In this document: positions 23,597 through 34,463 of the stretch, piece after piece
Numbering within the stretch: the first letter of the stretch is position 1
How the letters are laid out: the number at the start of each line of letters is the position of its first letter
Origin: Nemertoderma westbladi
Taxonomy: Eukaryota; Xenacoelomorpha; Nemertodermatida; Nemertodermatidae
NCBI GenBank assembly: GCA_032718475.1
Contig: JAUCBJ010006250.1
Span: 1 to 50,268 of the forward strand
Direction of reading: 5' to 3'
Length of the DNA: 50,268 nt
The notes under the pieces: model-generated
What the model was told of the DNA's origin: nothing
What the model saw: only the letters and a program-made list of their open reading frames with translations
The model's database searches: none
Program-made: the position numbers and the translations under genes

Positions 23597-23882
23597 TAAA
23601 TATATATCTATAATGTATTTTATAAAAAATATAAAAGTCTAAAACTATAAACATACTGTAATTGAATAACAATGCTAATCTTATACTATAAGTAATATTT
23701 ACTGTACAGTAATTATAATTAAATTATATCAACTTCAATATTGAATAATGGTTCAAATTACAATATTGCGTTACATTACAATATAGAATTAATATGAATA
23801 ATTAATTATAGGTAAATCCATTAGGTCTCCATTGTCTAGCGATATCCACCTATTTGCCGCAATTTAATTTTCTTGAAATCAC
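23597..23882 (+). other. AT-rich 3' flank of the homeobox gene
   Basis: Likely 3' UTR and spacer. It contains several AATATA and TATAAA-like hexamers but no canonical AATAAA close to the stop, and no ORF of interest. Confidence 0.4.
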
Positions 23883-23963
23883 ATTTTTTCAAAGAAATAA
23901 TTTAATAAAACTGGCTTTATTACTAATAAAGCCAGTTTTATTAAATTATTTCTTTGAAAAAAT
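23883..23963. repeat. Perfect 40-bp-arm palindrome
   Basis: Forty bases starting ATTTTTTCAAAGAAATAATT are followed, after a single C at 23923, by their exact reverse complement. There is no mismatch, so the arm pair is either recent or maintained. It could be a tiny foldback element; no second copy was noticed. Confidence 0.9.
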
Positions 23964-23981
23964 AATAATATTAGTACCTAT

Positions 23982-24023
23982 AAGACGTGAGGCCTCACGT
24001 CTTCGGGGGGGGGGGGGGGGGGG
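23982..24023. repeat. 22-bp palindrome followed by a G19 run
   Basis: AAGACGTGAGG and its complement form a perfect 22-bp palindrome at 23982-24003, followed by a C and then nineteen consecutive G at 24005-24023. The palindrome centre contains AGGCCT. Confidence 0.85.
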
Positions 24024-24085
24024 CTATTACATTTGTTCCTGTGGGTCTTTCTTTTGTACCAGGATGGGAGGGTATCTTTTGTACA

Positions 24086-25060
24086 AGGGGTGGGGAGGGG
24101 AGTGGGGCCTTACTCCAGTACCAGGGTGGGGAGGGGAGTGGGGCCTTACTCCAGTACCAGGGTGGGGAGGGGTGTGGGGCCTTACTCCAGTACCAGGGTG
24201 GGGAGGGGAGTGGGGCCTTACTCCAGTACCAGGGTGGGGAGGGGAGTGGGGCCTTACTCCAGTACCAGGGTGGGGAGGGGAGTGGGGCCTTACTCCAGTA
24301 CCAGGGTGGGGAGGGGAGTGGGGCCTTACTCCAGTACCAGGGTGGGGAGGGGAGTGGGGCCTTACTCCAGTACCAGGGTGGGGAGGGGAGTGGGGCCTTA
24401 CTCCAGTACCAGGGTGGGGAGGGGAGTGGGGCCTTACTCCAGTACCAGGGTGGGGAGGGGAGTGGGGCCTTACTCCAGTACCAGGGTGGGGAGGGGAGTG
24501 GGGCCTTACTCCAGTACCAGGGTGGGGAGGGGAGTGGGGCCTTACTCCAGTACCAGGGTGGGGAGGGGAGTGGGGCCTTACTCCAGTACCAGGGTGGGGA
24601 GGGGAGTGGGGCTTTACTCCAGTACCAGGGTAGGGAGGGGAGTGGGGCCTTACTCCAGTACCAGGGTGGGAGGGGAGTGGGGCCTTACTCCAGTACCAGG
24701 GTGGGGAGGGGAGTGGGGCTTTACTCCAGTACCAGGGTGGGGAGGGGAGTGGGGCCTTACTCCAGTATCAGGGTGGGAGGGGAGTGGGGCCTTACTCCAG
24801 TACCAGGGTGGGGAGGGGAGTGGGGCTTTACTCCAGTACCAGGGTGGGGAGGGGTGTGGGGCCTTACTCCAGTACCAGGGTGGGAGGGGAGTGGGGCCTT
24901 ACTCCAGTACCAGGGTGGGGAGGGGAGTGGGGCCTTACTCCAGTACCAGGGTGGGGAGGGGAGTGGGGCTTTACTCCAGTACCAGGGTGGGGAGGGGAGT
25001 GGGGCCTTACTCCAGTACCAGGGTGGGAGGGGAGTGGGGCTTTACTCCAGTACCAGGGCC
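24086..25060 (+). repeat. 36-bp G-quadruplex-rich minisatellite, about 27 copies
   Basis: Units of 36 bp (some 35) contain GGGTGGGGAGGGGAGTGGGG followed by CCTTACTCCAGTACCA. Four G-runs of 3-4 with 1-3-nt loops in every unit make each one a textbook intramolecular G-quadruplex motif on the plus strand. Variants are few (CTTTACT, GGGGTGTGG, one missing G). A period divisible by 3 explains the long ORFs in all three plus frames. These are not genes. Confidence 0.93.
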
Positions 25061-25374
25061 CAATGATTTAACATTTTGCACCAGGCGGCGCCGAGACAAC
25101 GGTTTTTCAGCTCCCTGGGGCAACGACATTTTTCAGCGCACACCCCCTCAGAAAAAAAATGTTATTGCTTGTGTTTGCCGATTAACCCAAATTTTGATGA
25201 ATTCACCTTTGATCGGGAATAAATGTGTGCACAAAAATATAAGGCATTTCCATATTTTCCCGATGCATAGAAAACTGTGGCTTACTTGTCGAGGGGTCAA
25301 ATATGCCGCTATAACTCTGATAGCTTCTTATAGCCAGCTTGCTGGCTCTCTAGTTTTATAAACAGTAACAGTCA

Positions 25375-25450
25375 ATCCCAAGGATGGTCTGGTTAGTCAT
25401 GTGAATCACTTCTGCTACCTTAGTTCATGGGTTCGGGGTTCCTGGGTCCG
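25375..25450 (+). pseudogene. Small RT fragment of the copy-1/copy-2 LINE family
   Basis: Translation gives KDGLVSHVNHFCYLSSWVR, which aligns with DDMLEHVDDFCYLGSRIR of LINE copy 2 just downstream of its active site. Only this short piece is recognisable. Confidence 0.55.
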
Positions 25451-25789
25451 GGCAACTATCCGAAATAGCAAAGGGCCACCAACCACCACTATTTAAAAGG
25501 GGGCGCATTAGAAAATATGTTGGGGAGTGGGGGCAATCCGAAAATCAATTACGAAACTATTATAGATTTTTCATGCTCTTATGTAACTGCTGGTACCTGG
25601 TACTGGTACAGCAGTATCAATTTCAAAATAAAGCCTCAGTAATAAGTCATAATATATAGTCGATAATAAAGTCATTTTAAATCTATTTTTTGGAATATCG
25701 AAATCATTTATTATGACACCTATTTAAGTAAAAGTATACATACATTGAATTATAAAATAAAATAAAGTCGCCGAGCAGTTTGTCATTGC

Positions 25790-26094
25790 GAATATGGTGA
25801 TAACTGCAGATATAGAAAGGGTGTGTGCTCTATAAAGCTGCAGCATCAATAGTGCCTCCAATCGTCCCTCTATCATCATTGAGCGGATTGCAGACAGTGT
25901 TTTTTCCATAATAGAAAACAAGCGTTCGGGTTGGAGGATCTGAAGTAGGATTGACATATTAGGGAATAGATTTCCGCAGTGATCCAATCCACTGACTGCC
26001 AATTTTGGTCATTCATCAGCTGCTCGCACTCAGTTTTAAGGACTACTGGTGGATTGACTAGAGAGTCCTCATATACAGTAGTTGAGCTGAGCAC
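25790..26094 (-). pseudogene. hAT transposase C-terminal (dimerisation) relic
   Basis: Minus-strand frames include ERLFSIMEKTLSAIRSMMIE followed by GRLEALLMLQLYR. This matches the hAT-C pattern of ERxFSxx-x(n)-RSxMxxxRLxxLLxLxxxR in ZMYM-type and other hAT transposases. The upstream part continues in another frame, so it is frameshifted. Only the C-terminal end remains. It is antisense within the WD40 intron. Confidence 0.65.
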
Positions 26095-26100
26095 TGCTGC

Positions 26101-28804
26101 TGCTCAGTGTCTAAACCATAAACTAGATCTAAACCATGTAGATAGTATTATATAATTTTTATTTCCTGCAAAATCTATCAATCATCAATGTGAATGTGTT
26201 TACTGAAATGTTAATTAATAACGAACCTGTCTTTAGACTGGGTAGTTTTTGTCTAAAGCTGAGGCCGGCAAAAACACGATGGATATATATATTTACCTAT
26301 ATCACTATATATGTCATTATGTATGTTCACCAAATGGCTTGAAACCACTTGCATGCATTGTAAAATTGTAAACGCAAGTATTTATCAATTGTTGTCTAGT
26401 TGTTGAATAAAAAAGTTGGGAACGATTCGAAGTGCGATATTCGAAATATTTGCATATTTTCAACATTATTGAACGCGAAATTAAATACCCACAACTCCCT
26501 TGCTTGAAATGTTTTTCAGGTGATTGATATTTAGCAATTATTATGAGGTTACTTACTACTGAAATCTGACAGAATGCCAAACGTATTATTATAGTTCTAT
26601 CTCTATTCAGCCAGTTAGTGTAATGTCAAGCAGTACATCATTTATATATCGTATGTATCTATAGGGCCTAATTGTCATCGTTATAATACTGTCATCAACT
26701 CACGCTAACAAAACTCAATTATAATGTAAAGGCTTGGTAGGTTTTGTATATCTGGGACGTTTACAACAGCTGTCGATTAAACTAACAAAAACCAGAAAAC
26801 TGAACCAGGGTGCCAGCTGGGTACCAACGGCTGTTGGGTAGACTTAGTCGAAGATTTCACAAACTTTCATAGGAGGCTTGTACAGTACATGTGCATTATA
26901 TTGGTTGCTCCGATGTTTTTATTAGGCTAACTGAGAATGTATCAGGTATAAATACTGTAATTATAGTGTTCTTTATTTTATTTATCTAATACAGAAAAGA
27001 CCCCTCCGCAGAATAAACTGCTCTTTCGGGCCGTTTCTCAGGTTGCGGATATGGATACCATTTCACACATCAGCGTAGTAATTGTGATTATGATTTGTTT
27101 GCCTGGGCGACTGTGTATTACATTAGATGGGAGGCAGTTTGTTTGGTTGATGCAAGTCATTCTTGGTTTGCATCTTCCAATCCCATCTGTTTCTTGGAGT
27201 CTGTGTAAGACAGGTTCGTTTAAAGCCATCTTGATGGCGTTCTAGTAAAAATAGTATTAAGTTTATTAAGTTGTATTCACTAAAAATTACAAAAAGTTGC
27301 CTGATACTTTTATGCAGGGTTACGATGTAGACACTCAAGAAAATTCCACACCAATTGTTGAAAATTTTTATAAGTGCAGTAGTTCGGTTTTTAAGTTGAC
27401 AATTTTACAAAAAAATATTTCGAGATAATAGACCTTTCGCTTGCGATAACTAAAAAACTAAAAGAGCCATTGAATTGATAAAGCGGTTTTCAGATTTGTA
27501 AATTCCATTTAATCGTGCATTATAATCGATCATAAAAATTCGCAATATTTGAGCCAATATAGTGTTGAGTTTTAGTGGTTTAGGTTGTATCCTAATGTAA
27601 TATTTATAATGTCGCAAAATGTATTTAAAACTGAGTTGTTTCGATAGTGTTTTTGTGTTTTCTATTATAGTGTCTCCCCCCCCCTCCATCTACTGCCTTT
27701 TCAATGGGGGATAAAATGATAAAATAACGTTATATTTCGGTATTTACAAATAAATCTATTTAATCTATTAAAATTCTATATTTTCTGTCTTCAGTTCATT
27801 TTCTGTTCTGTTAAATATCAGAAAGAAGAACTGTCACTGATTTTAATAGACTGAAGTACAAATATTTGTATGAGTTTTACAAGACTTGACAGGTTTTTTA
27901 ATTTATCTAAATTAAATTTTTTAATTCTTAAATGTGAAAAATTCTTAACATATCTTTAAATAAAAATCTCCAATTAAATGCAAAATTCAATATACGAGGG
28001 CAGAATATTTGAATTTATTGACAAGGGGTTTTTTTTCTTTCCGACGAGTTATCGAATACACCATTATCTGAATATTAAACGAGCTTTTAGCACAAATTTT
28101 CATTTCATTTACATTACAGTATAGGCCTACAGTAACAGTAAGTATATACAGTAGCAGTACCCTACTGACGCTTAAAGTTAAACAGAAATTTCAGCCTTCC
28201 TAAGTACCATTGAAGGATTGCTTTATCTTTACGAATCATTATTCTTATGAAATTTCTAAATATTGTGAATTACCGATAAACACAATTTGTTACATCTCTA
28301 GCCTCATGTTAAATTATCAGGAAAATGAGAAGTTTACAATAATTTTAAATGGGTCCGTGTTATTCTAACTAAAAGAATAAATGGTCTGTCGCAGTATGAA
28401 ATTTAAGTTACTCCTCGGATCATAAAAAACACAGTATCACATAATAAACACAGAAACACAGTATCTGTGATTATACCCGATTAAATTGTTATCAAACAAA
28501 ATTGTTTGCTGCAAAAAATTACTGCTGCAGTCGGGTCTCGAAACTTGTAAATAATAATAACACAACACCTCGGCTCTGCCTACTGATTTGAAATTTCGCA
28601 CTTTTTGTAAAAAAATTTGTGACAAAGTAACAATAGTGAACGAAAGTAGGCCTACTTTCTTTCACTGTTTGCTACAAATTTTAGTGAGAAAAAGTGAATT
28701 TTTCACTGTTTCACTCGCTCCACATCCACTTCTCAGGCAGTCACGAGTCACATATTTCATACTAGTTGGTACTGTGTTTATTATACATGTACCTTGACCT
28801 GTCT
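26101..28804. other. Featureless AT-rich stretch
   Basis: No gene, array or RNA gene could be supported on either strand. A dispersed repeat lies at 26998-27055 (see its own entry). The remaining ORFs are under 95 codons and low in coding character. Confidence 0.55.
26998..27055 (+). repeat. Dispersed repeat, copy 2
   Basis: Contains ATAAACTGCTCTTTCGGGCC and matches the reverse complement of 1148-1210 with scattered differences. The class is unknown. Confidence 0.45.
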
Positions 28805-29082
28805 GTTGAATTAGGCTGAGATGACTCCCCCTTAGGCTGAAGATGGCTCCCCTAATTGAGTTATAGTTCATATACGTACCTGTGGTATATTTTGTATATT
28901 GCAAAATTAAGACTGTAACCTATGTTATGAGTTATCGTTTATTGTTTTGGTTAGAAAGGTCCGCCACTGTAACCTGCTCCTTTCTGTTAATTAAGAAATC
29001 TAGGGAGAAAACTGGGGAGTGTTCTCACCCTAGGCTGAGAAGACTGGGGAGTCATGTTTGGTGGGGAGTTATCTCAGCCTGT
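28805..29082 (-). mobile_element. TIR element of the AGGCTGAGATAACTCCCC family, short copy
   Basis: The ends read AGGCTGAGATGACTCCCC on the left and GGGGAGTTATCTCAGCCTG on the right. The inside matches 34177-34905 in reverse orientation: the CGTTTATTGTTTTGGTTAG block, the GGTTACAG block and the GCAATAT block. No coding capacity. It is the opposite-facing partner of the copy next to RRP8, and its internal block is the source of the 68-bp satellite at 31305. Confidence 0.7.
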
Positions 29083-29189
29083 TACACCGGCATTACCGTA
29101 CAGCACTTCGCATAACTGACTTAAAGCCAGGACTTACCGTTAGGCAGTTAGACGTAAGTAGAACCTGAGAACGTAACCTACAGCAGTAC

Positions 29190-29290
29190 CGGTGTAACAG
29201 CGGATTCAGTCCCCCGAAGAATCGGTCCCCCCGGACCCAATCCGCTAGCAGATTGGGTCCTCGTTCGCGGATTTGGTCCCCCCATTGTTA
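29190..29290. mobile_element. Terminus of a second TIR family (AACAGCGGATTCAGTCCCCC)
   Basis: GGTGTAACAGCGGATTCAGT begins here and its reverse complement ends a segment near 34147-34175. Internal sub-palindromes such as CCGCTAGC follow. Back-to-back termini of the same family occur at 32868-33063, so two elements (about 29190-32965 and 32970-34175) probably abut. Both carry related GGTCCCCCC motifs. Confidence 0.6.
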
Positions 29291-29465
29291 TTGCAATAAA
29301 TTCAAAATACATTGCAATATAATAGTAATACAATATATTGTTTCAGCCTTTTTATTATTAGAAAATATATCCTCCCCACCTGCAAACTAATAATACTGTA
29401 TGCTGGTATGAATATGAATAACTGTTACTCAGTTGGGTTTAGATGTAACAGTTGAACTGACTATA

Positions 29466-29489
29466 CCCCCCCCCCCCCCCCCCCCCCCC
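29466..29489. repeat. Poly-C tract
   Basis: About 24 consecutive C bases interrupt an otherwise AT-rich spacer. No associated feature is visible. Confidence 0.8.
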
Positions 29490-29589
29490 TCTCAAAAAAT
29501 ACTATCTGTAAAACAGTAGGTTATTAATTCATTTAATTATTAATTACACCAAATGACACCAACTGACCAATGACAAATCCAACCAATGA

Positions 29590-30841
29590 CACCTGACAAC
29601 TCGAACTACAGTATGATTATTACTGTAATAGGGATAGCAAAATATCTTCCCCCTCATCCTGTTCGTCGATGCGCCGTTCTGCGCTATCCAATCTCTTCCT
29701 ACTCTTCTTCCCCTCCTTTTTGTTGCCATGAAGTCATCGAAGTCATCCATGGAATTATCCTCACTTCTATAATATTTCTTTAATTTCCGACCATTGACAC
29801 AATTTTTCAATGGAATCCCAGCAGTAGTATTGCACAGTTTATAGATACCCTTGTCCCTCACCTCGCTAACTTTATACGGCCCTAGCCATGCTGCTTCTAG
29901 TTTCCCACCTTTCCTTACATCGTTCTTCGAGTTACGCAACATGACGAGTTGATTAACTTTGAATATGCTTTTCGTAAGCCGTGCATTATACGATTTTTTC
30001 TGCCTTTCCTGAGCGATAGCAATATTACTGACAGCTTTATCGAAAATCGTTTTGCGGATCTTATTTAAAGAATCAGCCGTTTCGTGAATTTCCTCAATCG
30101 GTAGATTAACATCCTTCTCGATAGGCATGTAATCGTGGTCACTCAAAGAGTTTATCATTAATCTCGGCCACAAATTCGCGGCCTTGGTCGGATATAACGA
30201 TTTCAGCTACGCCGTAACGCGTTAATAGTTCATATAGAAATAAAGCAACACCCGGCGCAGACTTGTCAGGAAGTGGTTTACTTTCTGGCCACTTTGTAAA
30301 GTAATCAGTACAGTAGCCTACACGATACAACATACTTATTCCCATTGGAAGTAGTGGGTAGCGGTCCGATTACATCGATCCCTATACGCTGCCAAACTTT
30401 CGCTACCACCACAGTGGAGTTCAGCTCGGGTGAAGAAGCAGACACCAACTTCTGAACTTAGAGCTACGTTAACAGACATCACAGCACTTATTCTGTTATT
30501 CGTCGCAGTCCTTAACTAGCGAAGACCAGTACCGGGAAGATACTTTATCCCGAGTTTTATCTCTTCCGAAATGTCCAGCTAGTTTGTCAGAGTGACAAGC
30601 GGCAAAAATTTTCCGCTGATCATTAATAGAAGTTAAACCTATCGAACTTTGGCATTTTCTAAATCATCGTTTGCATTTTCAGATTTTTCTGATACAATAA
30701 TGAATCTATAATGTTGAAATTAGCCGCTTTCCTGCGTATAGATCTCTTCTGCAACTTAGTTGAATTGACTGGATATGTGTCACCTCCCGAAATATAATTA
30801 TAGACGGCTTGATAAAGCTGCGTTTCATCGAAGTTGGCCAT
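29590..30841 (-). pseudogene. Ty3/gypsy-type integrase relic
   Basis: Minus strand, three broken frames. The farthest upstream (30841) resembles the N-terminal part seen in KRBA2/GIN-like integrases (QKRSIRRKAANF, DSLLYQ). Then comes the integrase core YFTKWPESKPLPDKSA with ISDQGREFV, holding the first two Asp of the D,D-35-E triad. Then the C-terminal GPY-like module: ERQKKSYNARL and GGKLEAAWLGPYKVSEVRDK. The core breaks near 30145 and jumps straight to the C-terminal module, so the catalytic Glu and its surroundings are deleted. No LTRs were found. A dead retroelement inside a TIR element. Confidence 0.75.
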
Positions 30842-31304
30842 AATAGCCTACTGCTGTACTGTACTGCTTACTGCAGTACTGTAGCGCAATAATTTTTATT
30901 GTCCGTTTAAATCCTTTTTTTGTCCTTTTTTTTTATTTTTTATGTCCTCCAAAAGTCTAATGTTAGGTTCCATGCTACCGGTTTCTCTACTGCTGTTCTC
31001 TCAGGCTATCAGTACCGGTATTAGTATATATAGCACTATTTTGCTGTATTAGTATGTACAGATGTAGGTATAAAGCAGGTATTTCTGTATTTTAGTACCG
31101 GTACCGGCACCGGTACTGCTATAGGCCTACTGTGTAGCCTACCATTTAAATACGGTAATGGTAGGCCTACCGGTTGTGCTAATAAATTTTAAATAATTGA
31201 TAGGCCAAACTGGATTGCAGGATTGTGGAAAATGTGGATATACCTTTCACATAATTTAGGCCTATTACTGTATTAGTTTTATAATCAATAATGGATCATG
31301 ACTA

Positions 31305-32230
31305 CTGTCTGAGTAGTGTTACGGATAACCTGCTCCTTTCCCTGATTTGGTAAAGTGACTGTTTATTGTTTTGGTTAGAAAATCCGGCTTTAACCTGCTC
31401 CTTTCCCTCAATTAGTTAAGTGATCGTTTATTGTTTTGGTTAGAAAATCCCGCCTCTGTAACCTGCTCCTTTCCCTCAATTGGTAATGTTATCGTTTATT
31501 GTTTTGGTTAGAAAATCCCGCCTCTGTAACCTGCTCCTTTCTCTCAATTGGTAATGTTATCGTTTATTGTTTTGGTTAGAAAATCCCGTCTCTGTAACCT
31601 GCTCCTTTCCCTCAATTAGTTAAATGATCGTTTATTGTTTTGGTTAGAAAATCCCACCTCTGTAACCTGCCCCTTTCCCTCAAGTAGTTAAATGATCGTT
31701 TATTGTTTTGGTTAGAAAATCCCGCCTCTGTAACCTGCTCCTTTCCCTGAATTGGTAAAGTGACCGTTTATTGTTTTGGTTAGAAAGGCCCGCCTCTGTA
31801 ACCTGCCCCTTTCCCTCAATTAGTTAAATGATCGTTTATTGTTTTGGTTAGAAAATCCCGCCTCTGTAACCTGCTCCTTTCCCTCAATTAGTTAAGTGAT
31901 CGTTTATTGTTTTGGTTAGAAAATTCCGCCTCTGTAACCTGTCCCTTTCCTCAATTAGTTAAATGATCGTTTATTGTTTTGGTTAGAAAATCCCGCCTCT
32001 GTAACCTGCTCCTTTCCCTCAATAAGTTAAGTGATCGTTTATTGTTTTGGTTAGAAAATCCCGCCTCTGTAACCTGCTCCTTTCCCTCAATTAGTTAAGT
32101 GATCGTTTATTGTTTTGGTTAGAAAATCCCGTCTCTGTAACCTGCTCCTTTCCCTGATTTGGTAAAGTGACTGTTTATTGTTTTGGTTAGAAAACTCGGC
32201 CTTAACCTGCTCCTTTCCATCAATTGGTAA
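31305..32230 (+). repeat. 68-bp satellite, about 13-14 copies
   Basis: The unit contains CGTTTATTGTTTTGGTTAGA and CTGTAACCTGCTCCTTTCCC, with a 68-bp period measured between successive CCCTCAATTAG sites (31813 to 31881). The same sequence occurs once in each nearby TIR element (28937-28998 and, inverted, 34295-34352) and in a divergent copy at 36188, so the array was amplified from the inside of that element. Confidence 0.9.
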
Positions 32231-32867
32231 TTGTTTTTGGCTATAAAATGAGTGTTTTGCTACGTCATGTGGTAATCGATTATCGACAACAACCACAAAC
32301 TATTAAATATAGAGTCTTTTTACCACAGGCGCATATGGAAATCTATCTCATAGTCTATAAATCATGGAATCATGGAATGTTTTGGCACAGGCATAGTGAA
32401 ATCAACTGTCTGACAGTCCAGAAATCAGCAGTCTGACAGTTTGAAGAAATACATACATAAAAAGTCATTAAAAGGACAATAAAAGTCATTAAAAGGACAA
32501 CAAAAGTCATTATGCATAATTCGTAAAAAAAATGACAAAAAAAGTCAAATAAAAGGACATAAAAAATCACTGCCGTACTGTAGTAGTAGGCCTAGGCGAC
32601 TATATCAGTATTATGCAGATGTGGGGATTTAATTTAACGCAGTAGCTACAGTAGGGGGACCGGTACTGCTGTTTAAATCAGTCTGCATCTAAAATTATAA
32701 TATAATATATAAATTAATAATAAAATAATTTAATGCATAAGCTACGCTTCTGTGTCAGTACCAGAAGAACCCTGACGTACCTGACGTACCCTGACGGACT
32801 AAGACGTACCGGACGTACCCTGACTACTGCTGCACTCAGCACTGTCTTACTGTACTGTAAAATTATA

Positions 32868-33063
32868 ATTTAAGGGGGACTCAATCTGCGGAGGGGGGCC
32901 AGAATCCGCTAGCGGATTCGGTCCCCCCGGACCGTATCCGCGGGGGGACAGAATCCGTTGTTACACCGGTGTGACAGCGGAATCTGACCCCCGCGGATAC
33001 AGTCCGGGGGTCCGAATCCGCTAGCGGATACTGTCCCCACTCCGCAGATTCAGTCCCCTCTTT
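32868..33063. repeat. Head-to-head transposon ends forming a large palindrome
   Basis: Two copies of the GGGGGACTGAATCCGC-type end meet at a central GTTACACCGGTGTGAC. Each arm contains its own smaller palindrome CCGCTAGCGG, so the stretch can fold at two levels. It is best read as the right end of one element touching the left end of another of the same family. Confidence 0.7.
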
Positions 33064-33439
33064 AAATTATTATTTCACCGTACACAGTCGGACTGTGTTA
33101 GTGTCATCCCAATATAACTAATCATTATACTGTAGTTCAGGAGTTTCCAGATATCATCGCTTTTGTACTGTATTTCGTTTTATTCAATGAAAGAATAATA
33201 GATTACAGGATTAATACTGTAATACAGTAAAAGTACATGCAGTATAACACAACAGCATGTTAATTAATACTGTAATAAATAACAGTAACAGGATTAATAC
33301 TAATACAGTATCTGTCTGTATATACCTGCTGTATATCCTGTAGTACTGTAGTACCTGTATATTAGTGTATATACAGTACCTCCTAGGCCTATCTGTATAT
33401 CCTGCTGCACACAAGTGCTCCGTGAGTCCGTGGTATACG

Positions 33440-33780
33440 TTGGACACAAAAATCCAAAATCATCTAAAATCTTTGCAGGAGCGTCGTATAGCCTATGACC
33501 TAAAGATGACGTATGATATTATTAATAAGCATGTTAATGTCAATTTTGACAAATTTTTCTATTGTACAGTTTTACTTCACAAAGCCGTTTGCGTGGGCAT
33601 CAATATAAACTATTTCAAAGGCGCTCACGGTTAAAAAATTGTAACGAATTTTTTTCAAACCGGGTTGTCCCTTTGGAACAGCTTCCCTTCATCATTAGTG
33701 GAAGCCAAATCAAAGAGCGAATTTTCATTTAAATTAAAAAAACATAATCTTGTTCGCTTTTCATTTAATGGTGCACAATG
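33440..33780 (+). pseudogene. 3' end of a CR1/jockey-like LINE
   Basis: Translation gives LKSLQERRIAYDLKMTYDII then, after a frame change, FFSNRVVPLWNSFPSSLVEA and SEFSFKLKKH. The pattern RRxxxDLxxxYxIxx...FFxxRVVxLWNSLPxxxVxA...FKxxLxxH is the usual C-terminus of CR1, L2 and jockey type RT proteins. Only this end remains, a common 5' truncation. Confidence 0.75.
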
Positions 33781-33799
33781 ATTTTTAATGATTTTTATC

Positions 33800-33910
33800 G
33801 TTGTAAATTTTAATATTTGTGTAAATTTTAATATTTGTGTGAATTTTAATATTTGTGTAAATTTTAACATTTGTCTAATTTTAATTATTTGTGTAAATTT
33901 AATATTTTAT
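33800..33910 (+). repeat. 18-bp tandem tail after the LINE 3' end
   Basis: About six units of TTTTAATATTTGTGTAAA, some imperfect, directly follow the LINE C-terminus. Simple or short tandem tails are typical of CR1/jockey 3' ends. Confidence 0.7.
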
Positions 33911-34463
33911 TAATTTCCACTTCACATGTACTCCAAATCTATATTATTGGGGTGAACACATTATGTACGGTATGCGGTAGGTTATCTTAAGTGCATTTAT
34001 TATTGCCTGATAACTTCACCCGTTATTCCAAATTCAAATTTAATAAAATTTGTTTTACAAACACTAATAGTATTTTCTGGTGTCTGGGGGAGCGGGGTGC
34101 AGAGTCAGCTGTTTACTAGTACTACCTAAACCAAACTGCAAAACGATTCTTTGGGGGACTGAATCCGCTGTTACATCGGTGTAACAGGCTGAGATAACTC
34201 CCCACTAAATATGACTCCCGTGTCTTCTCAGCCTAGGCTGAGAACACTCCCCAGTTTTCTCCCTAGTTTTCTTAATTCAGTAATTAACGGAAAGGCAGAA
34301 AGGATGAGCAGGTTACAGTGGCGGGCTTTTCTAACCAAAACAATAAACGATACCTCAATAACATTGGTTACAGTTTTATTTTTGCAATATGCGAAAATAA
34401 CACAGGTACGGATATTAATTATAACTGAATTGTGGTTCAGCTGTTAATGCAACTGTAATTAAG

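Noticed and set aside
23854-25361. ORFs of 259-442 codons rich in GEWGLTPVPGW or YSSTRVGRGVG
   Set aside because: They are the 36-bp G-rich minisatellite read in three frames, with an unrelated tail.
27038-27245. Short Cys-containing ORFs on both strands
   Set aside because: They overlap a dispersed repeat, are opposite readings of the same DNA and show no known motif.
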